The position numbers were made by a program, and so were the translations under genes. The notes under the pieces are model-generated. The model had not been told where the DNA came from and made no database searches. It saw only the letters and a list, made by a program, of their open reading frames with translations. Positions 23,877 through 31,862 of a DNA stretch of 64,000 nt are shown one piece after another. Numbering within the stretch: the stretch's first letter is position 1; each line of letters begins with the position of its first letter. Source of the stretch: Nocardia otitidiscaviarum NBRC 14405. GTDB taxonomy: Bacteria > Actinomycetota > Actinomycetes > Mycobacteriales > Mycobacteriaceae. The stretch covers positions 1 to 64,000 of the forward strand of contig NZ_BAGD01000035.1 in assembly GCF_000308635.1 (NCBI RefSeq), read 5' to 3'.

Positions 23877-25556
23877 ATGACTGATGGTGGAACTCGGTTC
23901 GGCGGTCTGAAGTCGCAGGCCGAAAACGGCGGGGGTCAGCTTCTCTTCGACGCGAGTGTCGTCGCGGATATGGTCAATGCCTGCAATGGCGTGCTCGGTC
24001 AGCTGCTCGCGCTGCGAACTTTCGCCGACCAGGTGAGTGCGCTGGCGGCATTCGCGGGTCCGCCCGAACTCTTCGAGTCCGGAACCCATCTCGCACAGGC
24101 GTACTCCAGTGCCGGTGCCGACCTCGCTGCCTACTTCGAGACTCATATCACGACGCTCGATGACCTGGTCGCAACGTACAAGGCGGCAGGTAAGGCTTTC
24201 GCCGGTGCGGAGGACGAATCCGTCAGGGCATTCGAGAGCATTCAGCGCCCACTCGGCGGCAGCTTCACCACACCGCACCCGGCACTGGGCGGCGGGGGCG
24301 AGGTCCCCGCTTTCGAGCCCAAGGAACCGGCCGCGACGTCACCGTCCGTCGCGAATGCGATCAGCGCCGAGAACCCCGAGTCGAAGTCCTGGGAAGACCT
24401 CTACCAACTGCGCGAGAGCATCGACGCCCCGGCTGTCGCCTATATCGGGTCGGTCTGGGGATTCATCGCCACCGAGTTGAGCGGTGCGGTTCCGGAGCTC
24501 CGCACCAAGATTGTCGGTTCGAACGACAAATGGACGGGCGGTTCCGGGGATACCGCGAGATCGGCGGCCAGTTCGTACGCCGACAATCTCGTCGCGTTCG
24601 TCGCGAGCATCAAGACGATCGGCGAGGGGCTCGGACACATCTCCGGTTGGCTGCAAGCCTGTAAGAACAGCATGCCGACGGAGGAACACAATCCCGCCTA
24701 TCGGACGTCCTCCGGTCAGCAGGGACTGGCTGTTCCCGCCGAAGCCGTCCCGGATCGCACCAACGAGTTTCGCGAGAATTACCGCCGGACATACGTGGCG
24801 GGAATCGCGGACTACAACTCGGCGACCCCGAAACTACATCCGCCGACGAACCCCGTGAACCCCGCCACGGTGCCGCAGAGCCCGACCGGAGCCGACACGT
24901 CTCCGGTCACCGACGGCGGCAGTCCCGCACAGCAGACCCCCACCGCGCCGACGACCGAGGTCGACCCACAGCAGCCGCAGGACCAGGCCCCCGAGCCCAG
25001 CCCGGCTACCGATACACCGGCTCCGTCGATCGAAGACCCCGCCCAGCAGTTGACGCAACTGGCACAGGGAGCCCTGCAAATGGCTGGGCAGGTAGCACAG
25101 CAGGTGGCGCAAACAGTGCAACAGGCGATCCAGTCCGTGCAGGAACAGATTCAGCAACTCGACGACCGGTCCGACGAGGAAGACCAACTCGAGGAACCGC
25201 AACTCGCCCAGGACGATCCCGCGAGCGACACACCGGAATCCGCCGTGCCCACCGGTAGCGGTGGCGGCCCATCGGCCACCCCGCAAACCACTCTCTCGGA
25301 CAGTCCCACTTCGAATCTCTACCCCCGAGCGAATATCGCGGAAGAGGTATCGACAACAAGGGCCGCGGGCACACCATCGTCGAATTCGCCCTACGCCGCG
25401 CCCGGCATGATGCCGATGGGTGCCGCCGGTGCCGCTGGTGCGGGGCAAAGCCAGGAGAAGGAATACAAACGAGCGAGTTTCCTCGAAGACCGCTCACATC
25501 TCGCCGAAGCTCTCGGTGAGCTTCCGACCGCAGTGAAGCCGGTCGCCGACACGTGA
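23877..25556 (+). CDS. EspB-like secreted ESX substrate, copy 3
   Basis: A 559-residue paralogue of the gene at 1258. The first helical part ends in FAGAE (residues 108-112), at the place of the YxxxE export motif but with Phe for Tyr. The second part has WTG (219-221) as WxG. The tail is Pro/Gln/Thr-rich, then a Gln-rich helix (QQVAQTVQQAIQSVQEQIQQL), then MMPMGAAGAAGAGQSQEKEYKR and a closing helix HLAEALGELPTAVKPVADT that matches the other two EspB-like ends. Its stop overlaps the GTG start of the EspG-like gene. It opens the second esp cassette. Similarity to copy 2 outside motifs is modest, so the duplication is not recent. Confidence 0.72.
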   Translation: MTDGGTRFGGLKSQAENGGGQLLFDASVVADMVNACNGVLGQLLALRTFADQVSALAAFAGPPELFESGTHLAQAYSSAGADLAAYFETHITTLDDLVATYKAAGKAFAGAEDESVRAFESIQRPLGGSFTTPHPALGGGGEVPAFEPKEPAATSPSVANAISAENPESKSWEDLYQLRESIDAPAVAYIGSVWGFIATELSGAVPELRTKIVGSNDKWTGGSGDTARSAASSYADNLVAFVASIKTIGEGLGHISGWLQACKNSMPTEEHNPAYRTSSGQQGLAVPAEAVPDRTNEFRENYRRTYVAGIADYNSATPKLHPPTNPVNPATVPQSPTGADTSPVTDGGSPAQQTPTAPTTEVDPQQPQDQAPEPSPATDTPAPSIEDPAQQLTQLAQGALQMAGQVAQQVAQTVQQAIQSVQEQIQQLDDRSDEEDQLEEPQLAQDDPASDTPESAVPTGSGGGPSATPQTTLSDSPTSNLYPRANIAEEVSTTRAAGTPSSNSPYAAPGMMPMGAAGAAGAGQSQEKEYKRASFLEDRSHLAEALGELPTAVKPVADT

Positions 25557-26329
25557 ACCGCAGTTGGCACTTCGGGGATCTGGAATTCGTTGTGCTGTGG
25601 GAGAAACTGACCGGAGATTTCCTCCCACACCCCTTCACTTTCACCAGCCGCACGCCACTGTATGACGACTTTCAACGCGAGAAATACGAGACGTCGCTCC
25701 GGATGCGAGACGGCGTGGACGCTGCGCTGGTCCGTGCGTTCGAGTCGTTGGCGCACCCCGATATTCGGGTGGCGGTACACAGTTGGGACGCGCAGGATCC
25801 GGGGCGAGCGGACGGCTGGATCCGACTCTTGGCCGGACGTCGAGGCGACCGTGGTTGTCTCGTCGCGCAACTGCCCGGCGAGACCCCGCGGCACAGCGGT
25901 GGGTTCACGATCATCGAGTGTCATGCCCTGGTGCTGGCGGACGCCGTGGTCGCCGCATTGCCCGAGGTGAATCCTGGCGGGCGGGGCGATATTCCACTGT
26001 CGGCGGCAGTCGAGAACCACGACCACTCCTTCGGAATATCGCCGGTAGCCGCGCCGGGTGATGACGCCGAGGAGCACGTCCGCGCATTTCTTCGCGCTCG
26101 CCACGATCGGATCGGCATTATAGAGATCATCCAGGGTGAATCGAAATTCGGTCCTCGTGGAATCAGTGCGCACCGTATCGAGTTTCGGGATCTGTCGGAC
26201 GACGGCCGCTATGCCGTCGGACACTCGGCGCCGTGGACGGCAATGTCGACTGACGCAGCCAGATTGAAGGCGATCATCAACACTCGCATAGCGGATATCG
26301 TCCGAACGATCAGGGATGAGCGGTGTTGA
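25553..26329 (+). CDS. EspG-like ESX secretion chaperone, copy 3
   Basis: A 258-residue EspG-family protein; shared blocks with copies 1 and 2 are LEFVVLWEKLTGDFLPHP, GDRGCLVAQLPGETPRHSGGFTI and GPRGISAHRIEFRDLSDDGRYAV. The GTG start overlaps the TGA of the EspB-like gene (GTGA), a tighter coupling than in the first two pairs (4 nt apart). No signal peptide or membrane helix is seen. Its role is inferred as the chaperone of the partner EspB-like protein. It is more diverged at the N-terminus (NRSWHFGDLEF) than copies 1 and 2 are from each other. Confidence 0.7.
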   Translation: MNRSWHFGDLEFVVLWEKLTGDFLPHPFTFTSRTPLYDDFQREKYETSLRMRDGVDAALVRAFESLAHPDIRVAVHSWDAQDPGRADGWIRLLAGRRGDRGCLVAQLPGETPRHSGGFTIIECHALVLADAVVAALPEVNPGGRGDIPLSAAVENHDHSFGISPVAAPGDDAEEHVRAFLRARHDRIGIIEIIQGESKFGPRGISAHRIEFRDLSDDGRYAVGHSAPWTAMSTDAARLKAIINTRIADIVRTIRDERC

Positions 26330-26463
26330 CGAATACTCTTTGTGTGGAAATCTCGGATCGCCGGATCGGCTGATGTGGTTCCCCACAGTCGGAGGTCCGC
26401 CGCTGGCGCGGGTCACCGGTGATGTGATATCTCTACCAATGGTCATATGGGAGGGAGTTCAGC

Positions 26464-26829
26464 ATGGCGGATACGGGGGCGGTGAGTACTGGACCCGGTG
26501 AACAGGGGATTCCTACGTTCTCCGCGGCCACGTTCAGCGGCTCGATCAAGGTGCGAACCACTGAGCAGGGCCTGCCCGTGGCCATTCGTGTCAATCCTTC
26601 CGAATTGCATCGTGATCCATCACAGCTCGCGGCCGAGGTCTTGCGGCTGTGTCAGCGCAGTGCGGCTCGCGCGGGTGCAGAGCGGCGCAAGCAGTTGGAG
26701 GAGGCGGGTGTGAGCGCGGAGACCTTGCAGCTCTCCGGGCTCCCCACCGAGGCCGATGTGGCACGCTTGGAGCTCGTCGAGGAGCAGGAGTACGAGACCG
26801 AGCCACAGAGCTGGCTCGGGACCGTGTAG
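26464..26829 (+). CDS. EspD/EspH-like ESX accessory protein (DUF2694-type), copy 2
   Basis: A 121-residue paralogue of the gene at 3852, sharing TTEQGLPxxIxV, a helix LAAEVLRLCQRSAARAGAERR and the end LPTEADVARLELVEEQEYE plus PQSWL. The same features occur in EspD and EspH of mycobacteria. The ATG is preceded by GGGAGGG about 7 nt upstream. It follows the EspG-like gene by 134 nt, a gap larger than in cassette 1, with nothing convincing in it. It probably acts as accessory or stabiliser for the Esp substrates; not secreted as far as can be seen. Confidence 0.58.
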   Translation: MADTGAVSTGPGEQGIPTFSAATFSGSIKVRTTEQGLPVAIRVNPSELHRDPSQLAAEVLRLCQRSAARAGAERRKQLEEAGVSAETLQLSGLPTEADVARLELVEEQEYETEPQSWLGTV

Positions 26830-26840
26830 GGGAGGGGTAC

Positions 26841-27140
26841 GTGGTCGGGTCGTGGGATGAGCTGGAGACGCGCGTTCGCCAGCAGATGTATCGGTTCCAG
26901 GAGTTCGGGGACGAGCTTGCCGCCGTGCGCGGGCGAGGGACGTCCGAGGACGGTGCGGTGACCGTCGAGGTCGACGGCAATGGCGCGTTGCGGGATTTGA
27001 ACTTCTCCAGTGAGATTGCGCGGATGTCGCCTGACGAGTTCGAGCGCGCCGTCGTGGACACGGCGAATGCGGCGGCGCGGAACGCGTTCACGAAGCGGGC
27101 GGAGCTTATGACTCGCTTCAACGAGGAGTTCGCTGGTTAG
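26841..27140 (+). CDS. YbaB/EbfC-like (EspL-like) small protein, copy 2
   Basis: A 99-residue paralogue of the gene at 4240. It shares WDELETRVRQQMYRF, the hairpin GAVTVEVDGNGALRDLNF, RMSPDEFERAVVDTANAAARNAF and the final FNEEFA helix. The GTG at 26841 comes 11 nt after the preceding stop with GGAGGGG just upstream. YbaB-fold proteins dimerise; EspL of M. tuberculosis is the family member in an ESX-1 locus. Its position between the EspD/H-like and EspC-like genes repeats that of copy 1. Confidence 0.68.
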   Translation: MVGSWDELETRVRQQMYRFQEFGDELAAVRGRGTSEDGAVTVEVDGNGALRDLNFSSEIARMSPDEFERAVVDTANAAARNAFTKRAELMTRFNEEFAG

Positions 27141-27241
27141 CCGCCAGGTTAAGCGGACCTTTTGAAATTGTTAACCAACTGGCGCAACCATTTTCGTGCC
27201 AGTACTCTTCACCCAAGATCGATCGTCAGGGAGGGAACACA

Positions 27242-27556
27242 ATGGGCGACCTGGTGAAGGCCGAGTTCGCGGAGATCACAGCTTTCGGTAGCACCGAGGC
27301 CGCGACGGCGGCGCAGGTCGCCGGTGCGGCCGCGGCCGATTCGGCGGCGGCACTGGCATCGGCGGTACCGGTGTTCGGGCTGATCGGTCAGGACTTCCTC
27401 ATCGCCTTCGCGCAGGCGCAGGCCAACTATCTGCTGTCGACGGCCGAGATCGCCGCCGTGCACGGACAGACCGCGGCCGCCGCGTACTCGGGCGTCGCGC
27501 TGTACGAGAGCACCGAACTCGCGTCGGCGATCAGCTTCGCAGTCAACTCGCTGTGA
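27242..27556 (+). CDS. EspC-like secreted ESX substrate, copy 2
   Basis: A 104-residue paralogue of 4663. The block AVPVFGLIGQDFLIAFAQAQANY is nearly the same, and AEIAAVHGQTAAAAY precedes a YxxxE motif (YESTE, residues 88-92). The helical hairpin and tail motif fit secretion by ESX. The ATG follows GGGAGGGAA. The stop overlaps the EspA-like start by four bases (GTGA). The leader of 101 bp before it is AT-richer than the rest and has a GTTAAC at 27170-27175. Confidence 0.7.
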   Translation: MGDLVKAEFAEITAFGSTEAATAAQVAGAAAADSAAALASAVPVFGLIGQDFLIAFAQAQANYLLSTAEIAAVHGQTAAAAYSGVALYESTELASAISFAVNSL

Positions 27557-28887
27557 GTGACGCCACGCTGAACCCGACGGTGCTGGACGTACTGCGTACC
27601 AGCCCCGTGGGTTCGATGCTGGATCGTCCGGTCGCCGATGTGCTGCGCGATCTGGGTATTCCCCAGCTGCCGCAGCTTCCACAGTTGCCGGCCATGCCGG
27701 AGATCACCCTGCCGTCCATTGATCCGACGGTGCTGATCCAGCCCGTGGTGGAGCTGCTGTCGGGCTTCGGCAGCGGCAGTCTGGGCGGCGGCGGATTCGA
27801 TCCCACCGATCTGTTCTCGCTGGTCACCAATGCACTGGGCAGCGCGAACGATACGACCATGCAGGCGCTGAACCAGGTCTCGGCCGGGTGGCAGAGCGAG
27901 GCGGCGGTCAAGGCCAAGCAGAAGAGCCTGAGCGTCGTCGACGACACGGGGCGGGTGCAGGCGCAGGGCTTTCAGCAGAAGGCCATTCTGCTCGATGCCG
28001 AGCGGGTCGTCGCCCAGGGATACGCGGAGCTCAGCGGTGTCATCGCGAAATTCGTCGCCGAGGTGATCGCCGGTGCGCCGTTCTTCGTGACGCCGCCGGG
28101 TTTCCCGGTGCTGCTCGGCTTGGCGTCCCAGGTCGTCGGCGAGGCGACCATCATCGCCGCCAAGACCCGTGGCGAGCTGAGTGTCAAGACCGCCCAGATC
28201 GTCGGCGCGGGAATGAAGATTCCGGTCACCGGAGCGCCCACCGTCGCCGATGCGGTGCAGCTGGCGAACATGGTCGCGCAGTCGGTGCAGCCGCTGGCGC
28301 AGCCCGCCGCGCAACTCGCGACCAAGGTCGCCGAGAAGGGCGGCGAGGTGGTCAGCAGCGGTGCGCAGGTGATCAGCAAGGCGACCGATACCGGTCAGCA
28401 GCTGCTCAGCGGGCTGACGCCGACGACAACGCCGACCAACCCGTCCAAGACCACCGACAGTCCCACCACGGATGGGCTGGGCGATGACCCGACCGGCAAG
28501 ATCGACGGCGATGGATCGACTCCCGGCGGCTCCATCATCGGTGGTGGCGGCGTGCCCATGAGCCCGACATCGCCCAGCAACACCCCGTTGACCAGGACAT
28601 CGTTCGGGGAGCCGACCGGATCCGGCGCTCCGGCTCGCACCTCCACGGGCACCACGACACAGACCGGCCGCATGTCGACCTCTCCGATGATGTCCGGCAT
28701 GGGTGGCGGCGCGGGTGCGGCGAATCGTGCCGGTGCCGCCGACGAGACCGCTTCGAACGACCGCTCCAACCTCGTCACCGGCGTGAACGGCGACGAAGTG
28801 GTCGGCGTCGTCGAAGGCGTATCCACTCCCGTGATCGGTGGCGTGGCCCCGATCGAAGAGCCGCCGGACAAAGCACTAACCCTCTGA
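27553..28887 (+). CDS. EspA-like secreted ESX substrate, copy 2
   Basis: A 444-residue paralogue of 4977, with NPTVLDVLRTSPVGSMLDRP at the start, a Pro/Leu-rich LPQLPQLPAMPEITLPS segment, a helical core with GAPFFVTPPGFPVLLG and a tail GMGGGAGAANRAGAADETA that recalls EspA. At the WxG position it has WQS (residues 113-115) where copy 1 has WQG. The GTG start overlaps the EspC-like stop. As in mycobacterial EspA/EspC, the two are likely exported as a complex. The tail carries VVGVVEGVSTPVIGG, matching VVGDMGNTATPVVGA of copy 1. Confidence 0.55.
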   Translation: MSDATLNPTVLDVLRTSPVGSMLDRPVADVLRDLGIPQLPQLPQLPAMPEITLPSIDPTVLIQPVVELLSGFGSGSLGGGGFDPTDLFSLVTNALGSANDTTMQALNQVSAGWQSEAAVKAKQKSLSVVDDTGRVQAQGFQQKAILLDAERVVAQGYAELSGVIAKFVAEVIAGAPFFVTPPGFPVLLGLASQVVGEATIIAAKTRGELSVKTAQIVGAGMKIPVTGAPTVADAVQLANMVAQSVQPLAQPAAQLATKVAEKGGEVVSSGAQVISKATDTGQQLLSGLTPTTTPTNPSKTTDSPTTDGLGDDPTGKIDGDGSTPGGSIIGGGGVPMSPTSPSNTPLTRTSFGEPTGSGAPARTSTGTTTQTGRMSTSPMMSGMGGGAGAANRAGAADETASNDRSNLVTGVNGDEVVGVVEGVSTPVIGGVAPIEEPPDKALTL

Positions 28888-28915
28888 AACGCCAAGGGCA
28901 ACAGGAGAAACCACC

Positions 28916-29230
28916 ATGGCTACCACCGAATTCGCCGGCCTTCGTTTCGATCCCGAATCAGCTCTGCTCGCCGCCGCCCAGCTCGACGCCCTCGCGGACC
29001 GCCTCGCCGGGGGTGTGCGGGACGAACAGCCCAAGCTCACCCTGGTTTCCGCCGGTTCCGACGAGGTCTCGGTGCGTGCGACGCAGACCCTCAACGCGGT
29101 CGCCGCGTCGTTCCAGCAGAGCGCCGACAACGGCGTGAGCGAGCTGCGCCGGCTCGCCACCGCACTGCGCGCGCAGACCACCAACTTCGGACAGGTCGAG
29201 AGCCAGAGCGCGCTCGGCTTCGCCGTCTGA
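28916..29230 (+). CDS. PE-like secreted protein, copy 2 (PPE partner follows)
   Basis: A 104-residue protein with the PE signature VSAGSDEVSVRATQTLNAVAASF and, after helix two, FGQVE (residues 91-95) at the site of the YxxxD/E signal, again with Phe for Tyr as in copy 1. The ATG is preceded by AGGAGA. It lies 15 nt before the PPE gene at 29246, and PE and PPE proteins form four-helix heterodimers bound by EspG. It ends the duplicated segment and joins it to the core ESX operon. Confidence 0.72.
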   Translation: MATTEFAGLRFDPESALLAAAQLDALADRLAGGVRDEQPKLTLVSAGSDEVSVRATQTLNAVAASFQQSADNGVSELRRLATALRAQTTNFGQVESQSALGFAV

Positions 29231-29245
29231 TCGGAACCGCCGCCG

Positions 29246-30283
29246 ATGCTGGAACCACAGAACCCCGGCTTCACCGGGACGGTTTGGGAAGCCAGGCCGC
29301 CGGAGCAGCTGGCCCGAGACCTGGTGACGGGTGCGGGCGCGGTGCCCGCGGCCGAGGCCGGTCTCGCGTGGGCGCGGTTGGGCGCGAGCTTCGCGGCGGC
29401 GGCCGTCGAGTACGACCGGATCCTCACGACGCTCGGCACGGCGTGGGAATCCAGTAACAGCGGACCCGCCATCGAGCGGTTCCGCATGTTGCGAGACTGG
29501 TTGACATCCTCGGCGGCGGCCGCCGCCGGCAATGCCACGCAGGCCGAATCACATGCTGTCGCTTACGAGATCGCGCGCCTGGCCATGCCCGACGCGCAGG
29601 AGACGGAAGCGCTGCGCGACCTGCAGAAGCTGATGGAACAGGTCGGTACCGCGCTCGGAGCGCCGATGCTCGCCAAGATCTCACAGGTCGAAGGTGATGC
29701 CGACGCGGCGAAAGCCGTTGCGGCGCGGGTCATGCGCACCTACGAGGCCGCGACCGAGACGCTGGCGACCCCGTGGGAGCACGAGGCCCCGCCTGTCGTT
29801 GTGCCCGAGGTGGCCGCGAGCGGTACGGAACCCGGAGCGACGGACCCGAGCCAGTCGACTGCGCAGTCGCCCGGCGCTGTCCCGGCATATCCCATCGCTC
29901 CGATCAGCATCGCACCCGTGAAGACCGACTACCGCGGTCGAACCACCACCCCGGTCACGGTCACCCAGTCCGAGCGGACGCAGGTACAGCCGGTTTCGAC
30001 GATCCAGCACAGCACGGCCATGCCGCTGGCTCCGGCCGCGATGGCGGCGGGTGCCGGGCAGTCCGAAGAGGAACACACCACACGTTCGGATCTGGCGGGG
30101 ATGCCGACCGGCGACACCGAACTCGGTTTGAACGCCGGGGTACAGGTCGCCCCGGCGGTGCTCGGCGGCCTGGACCCGAACGCGCAGCGGGCGGTTCCGG
30201 ATATCGCGTTCAACGCCGGCAGTGCCGGTGTGGAGAACGCCAAGCCCACCGAGTCGGTCAGCGGTGAGGAGGCGTCGTCATGA
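29246..30283 (+). CDS. PPE-family secreted protein
   Basis: 345 residues. The N-terminal domain has PPE at residues 18-20 (VWEARPPEQLARDL), then GAGAVPAAEAGLAWARLGASF and LTTLGTAWESSNSGPAIERF, corresponding to the PPE-domain pattern but with WESSNSG in place of WxG. Helices follow to about residue 180, then a Pro/Ala/Thr tail with PLAPAAMAAGAGQSEEEHTTRSDL. It partners with the PE-like protein 15 nt upstream and is followed in overlap (ATGA) by EspG, its likely chaperone. Export by the ESX core encoded next to it is expected. No further C-terminal domain is seen. Confidence 0.8.
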   Translation: MLEPQNPGFTGTVWEARPPEQLARDLVTGAGAVPAAEAGLAWARLGASFAAAAVEYDRILTTLGTAWESSNSGPAIERFRMLRDWLTSSAAAAAGNATQAESHAVAYEIARLAMPDAQETEALRDLQKLMEQVGTALGAPMLAKISQVEGDADAAKAVAARVMRTYEAATETLATPWEHEAPPVVVPEVAASGTEPGATDPSQSTAQSPGAVPAYPIAPISIAPVKTDYRGRTTTPVTVTQSERTQVQPVSTIQHSTAMPLAPAAMAAGAGQSEEEHTTRSDLAGMPTGDTELGLNAGVQVAPAVLGGLDPNAQRAVPDIAFNAGSAGVENAKPTESVSGEEASS

Positions 30284-31068
30284 CGACTCTCACCAATGAC
30301 GGCGTGATCGCGCTCGCCGGGCACCTCGGTGTGCAAACCCTGCCGCTCGTGCTTTCGATTGGGCCGCAACAGGAATCACATCGTGACTGGGCTCTCGCTC
30401 AGGAGCGGGCCCGGGCCGAACTGATCTCCGGCCGGGTGATCGACGGGCGCGGCGATGTCGAACCCGACATGGCGGAAGCCATGTTCGTCCTCGCCCAACC
30501 CGAACGGGAGTTGGCCGTGCGGGTCTTCTCCGAGGACGGGCAGACACGAGTGTGCGTGGCTCGCCGCGGTGCGAGCCAGGCGGTCGCCGTGCGACGCGGC
30601 GACAGCCTCTCACTCCGGACGCTGTGGTCCGACGGCTCCGCCGAGTCACTGGCGCGCCCGATCATTGAGGCGCTCGGCGGATGCCCTCCTGCGGACGTGG
30701 TCAACCTCAGCGCGCCCTCCGCCGAACTTCACGAACGCTTCGATGCCGCAACGACATCGGAGGACTATGCGGGTGCTGTCTTCCGCTACGGCCTGGAAGA
30801 GACCGAAGCCACCGCCTACGGTCTCGCACTCGCATCCTGCAAGGCTTACGCCGAGGTGGTGGCCTATGCCCACGCCGACGGCGTGACAGACCGATCGCCG
30901 GGAGCGGCCGTGGTGTACGACACCGCGCGTGGCCGCATCGTGTCCGCCCCCGGGGTCGCCCCGGACCAGCAGATCTGGTCCACGCTGACACCAGGCACCG
31001 ATCACCGGATCGCGCAAGCGATTTCGGGTCTGTTCGACTGGCTGCCTGGGGGGAGGTGGCTGTCGTAA
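30280..31068 (+). CDS. EspG chaperone of the core locus
   Basis: A 262-residue EspG-family protein, closer to classical EspG than the three EspB-linked copies: N-terminal LTNDGVIALAGHLGVQTLPLVL, then RARAELISGRVIDGRGDVEPD, RELAVRVFSEDGQTRVCVARRG, and a C-terminal part with GAAVVYDTARGRIVSAPG. It overlaps the PPE stop (ATGA at 30280-30283), so PE-PPE-EspG is one unit. EspG binds the tip of PPE and keeps PE-PPE dimers soluble. In mycobacteria EspG usually lies after the Esx pair; here it lies between PPE and the Esx pair. Confidence 0.8.
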   Translation: MTTLTNDGVIALAGHLGVQTLPLVLSIGPQQESHRDWALAQERARAELISGRVIDGRGDVEPDMAEAMFVLAQPERELAVRVFSEDGQTRVCVARRGASQAVAVRRGDSLSLRTLWSDGSAESLARPIIEALGGCPPADVVNLSAPSAELHERFDAATTSEDYAGAVFRYGLEETEATAYGLALASCKAYAEVVAYAHADGVTDRSPGAAVVYDTARGRIVSAPGVAPDQQIWSTLTPGTDHRIAQAISGLFDWLPGGRWLS

Positions 31069-31105
31069 TCCAGATGTGAACAGACAGTTGACCCATGCAG
31101 AGATG

Positions 31106-31127
31106 GGTGATGTGGTGCCACATCACC
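31106..31127. promoter_or_regulatory. 22-bp perfect palindrome upstream of the esx pair, candidate operator
   Basis: Arms 31106-31115 (GGTGATGTGG) and 31118-31127 (CCACATCACC) are exact reverse complements around a 2-nt centre. It lies 39 nt before the first esx start codon. A TTGACC at 31088-31093 could be a -35 box, which would put the palindrome over the -10 region, a good place for a repressor. A hairpin in the mRNA leader is the alternative. The flanking 98-bp gap contains no other gene. Confidence 0.55.
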
Positions 31128-31166
31128 TGGCGTTCCTCGGAATACACAGAGATTGAGGTACATACG

Positions 31167-31478
31167 ATGGTTGCAACAGATGCGGTAGCAGTCCAGAACG
31201 CGAAGGACGAGGTTGCTACGGTTGTCGACCGGATCCAGACGATTCTCGCCGCCGTGCAGGACCTGGTGCAGGAGGGCAGGACCGGGTTCAAGGGCGCGGC
31301 AGCCGCTGCGTACGAGAAGGCCGCGAATGAATGGGATCAGGAAGGCCTTCGTCTGAAGGGCGTGCTGATGAAGCTCGAGGCGCAGGTTGGTGAAGGCCAG
31401 ACCCAGTACAACAACATGGAGCTGGAAAACGAAGAAGGTTTTGCAGCTGTTACCGGCGGTCTGACGAATTTGGCGTGA
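31167..31478 (+). CDS. Esx (WXG100-superfamily) secreted protein 1, FKG in place of WxG
   Basis: A 103-residue helical hairpin. Helix one is AVQNAKDEVATVVDRIQTIL, the turn has FKG (residues 41-43) where WXG is expected, and helix two has EWDQEGLRLKGVLMKLEAQV. A C-terminal YxxxE signal (YNNME, residues 81-85) marks it as the partner carrying the export motif, as in EsxB. EsxG also lacks Trp in the turn. The ATG follows the TTGAGGTA stretch; the ribosome site is GAGG, about 9 nt upstream. It is 45 nt before its partner and 98 nt after EspG. The ATG at 31167 starts the recognisable family region; a longer reading from 31095 is unlikely. Confidence 0.8.
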   Translation: MVATDAVAVQNAKDEVATVVDRIQTILAAVQDLVQEGRTGFKGAAAAAYEKAANEWDQEGLRLKGVLMKLEAQVGEGQTQYNNMELENEEGFAAVTGGLTNLA

Positions 31479-31523
31479 GAACCGAGTTCTCCGCAACCAT
31501 ATAAGTAAGCAGAAGGAGCGAAA

Positions 31524-31844
31524 ATGTCGGATATCACCGTATACGACAAAGCGACTATCACCAACATGTACAACGAGCTGCACCGGCTTTACGGTCAGCT
31601 GTCGCAGGCTGGTGTCGACGACATGCAGGCCGCGTCCGAGAAGCTGCGGTTGGCATGGTCGGACGACAAGGGCAATATCAATGCGGCGTACACGTCCGGT
31701 TATGAGCCGGTGAAGAACGCGTGGGACGCCGAGTTCGCCGACACCCTGAGTGTCCTGAACAAGATCGCGGTCGCGCTCGAAACCGCGATGGGCAATGCCT
31801 TCGGTGCCGACGCGAGGATCGCGGACGGCTTCGGCGCGATCTGA
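31524..31844 (+). CDS. Esx (WXG100-superfamily) secreted protein 2, WSD in place of WxG
   Basis: A 106-residue helical hairpin. Helix one is ATITNMYNELHRLYGQLSQA, the turn holds AWSDDKG (Trp45, the Gly two on is Asp), and helix two is VKNAWDAEFADTLSVLNKIA. No YxxxD/E is seen at its end, which fits the non-signal partner of a heterodimer. The ATG has AGAAGGAG. It stands before a 14-bp hairpin and then eccB. Together the two Esx proteins form the basic secreted dimer of this locus; both depart from the consensus WXG. Confidence 0.8.
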   Translation: MSDITVYDKATITNMYNELHRLYGQLSQAGVDDMQAASEKLRLAWSDDKGNINAAYTSGYEPVKNAWDAEFADTLSVLNKIAVALETAMGNAFGADARIADGFGAI

Positions 31845-31862
31845 ATCGAGTTGAGCGCTCAC

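Noticed and set aside
26316..26501. A 61-codon frame overlapping the end of EspG-like copy 3
   Set aside because: It has no family resemblance and runs into the start of the EspD/H-like gene; no equivalent exists in cassette 1.
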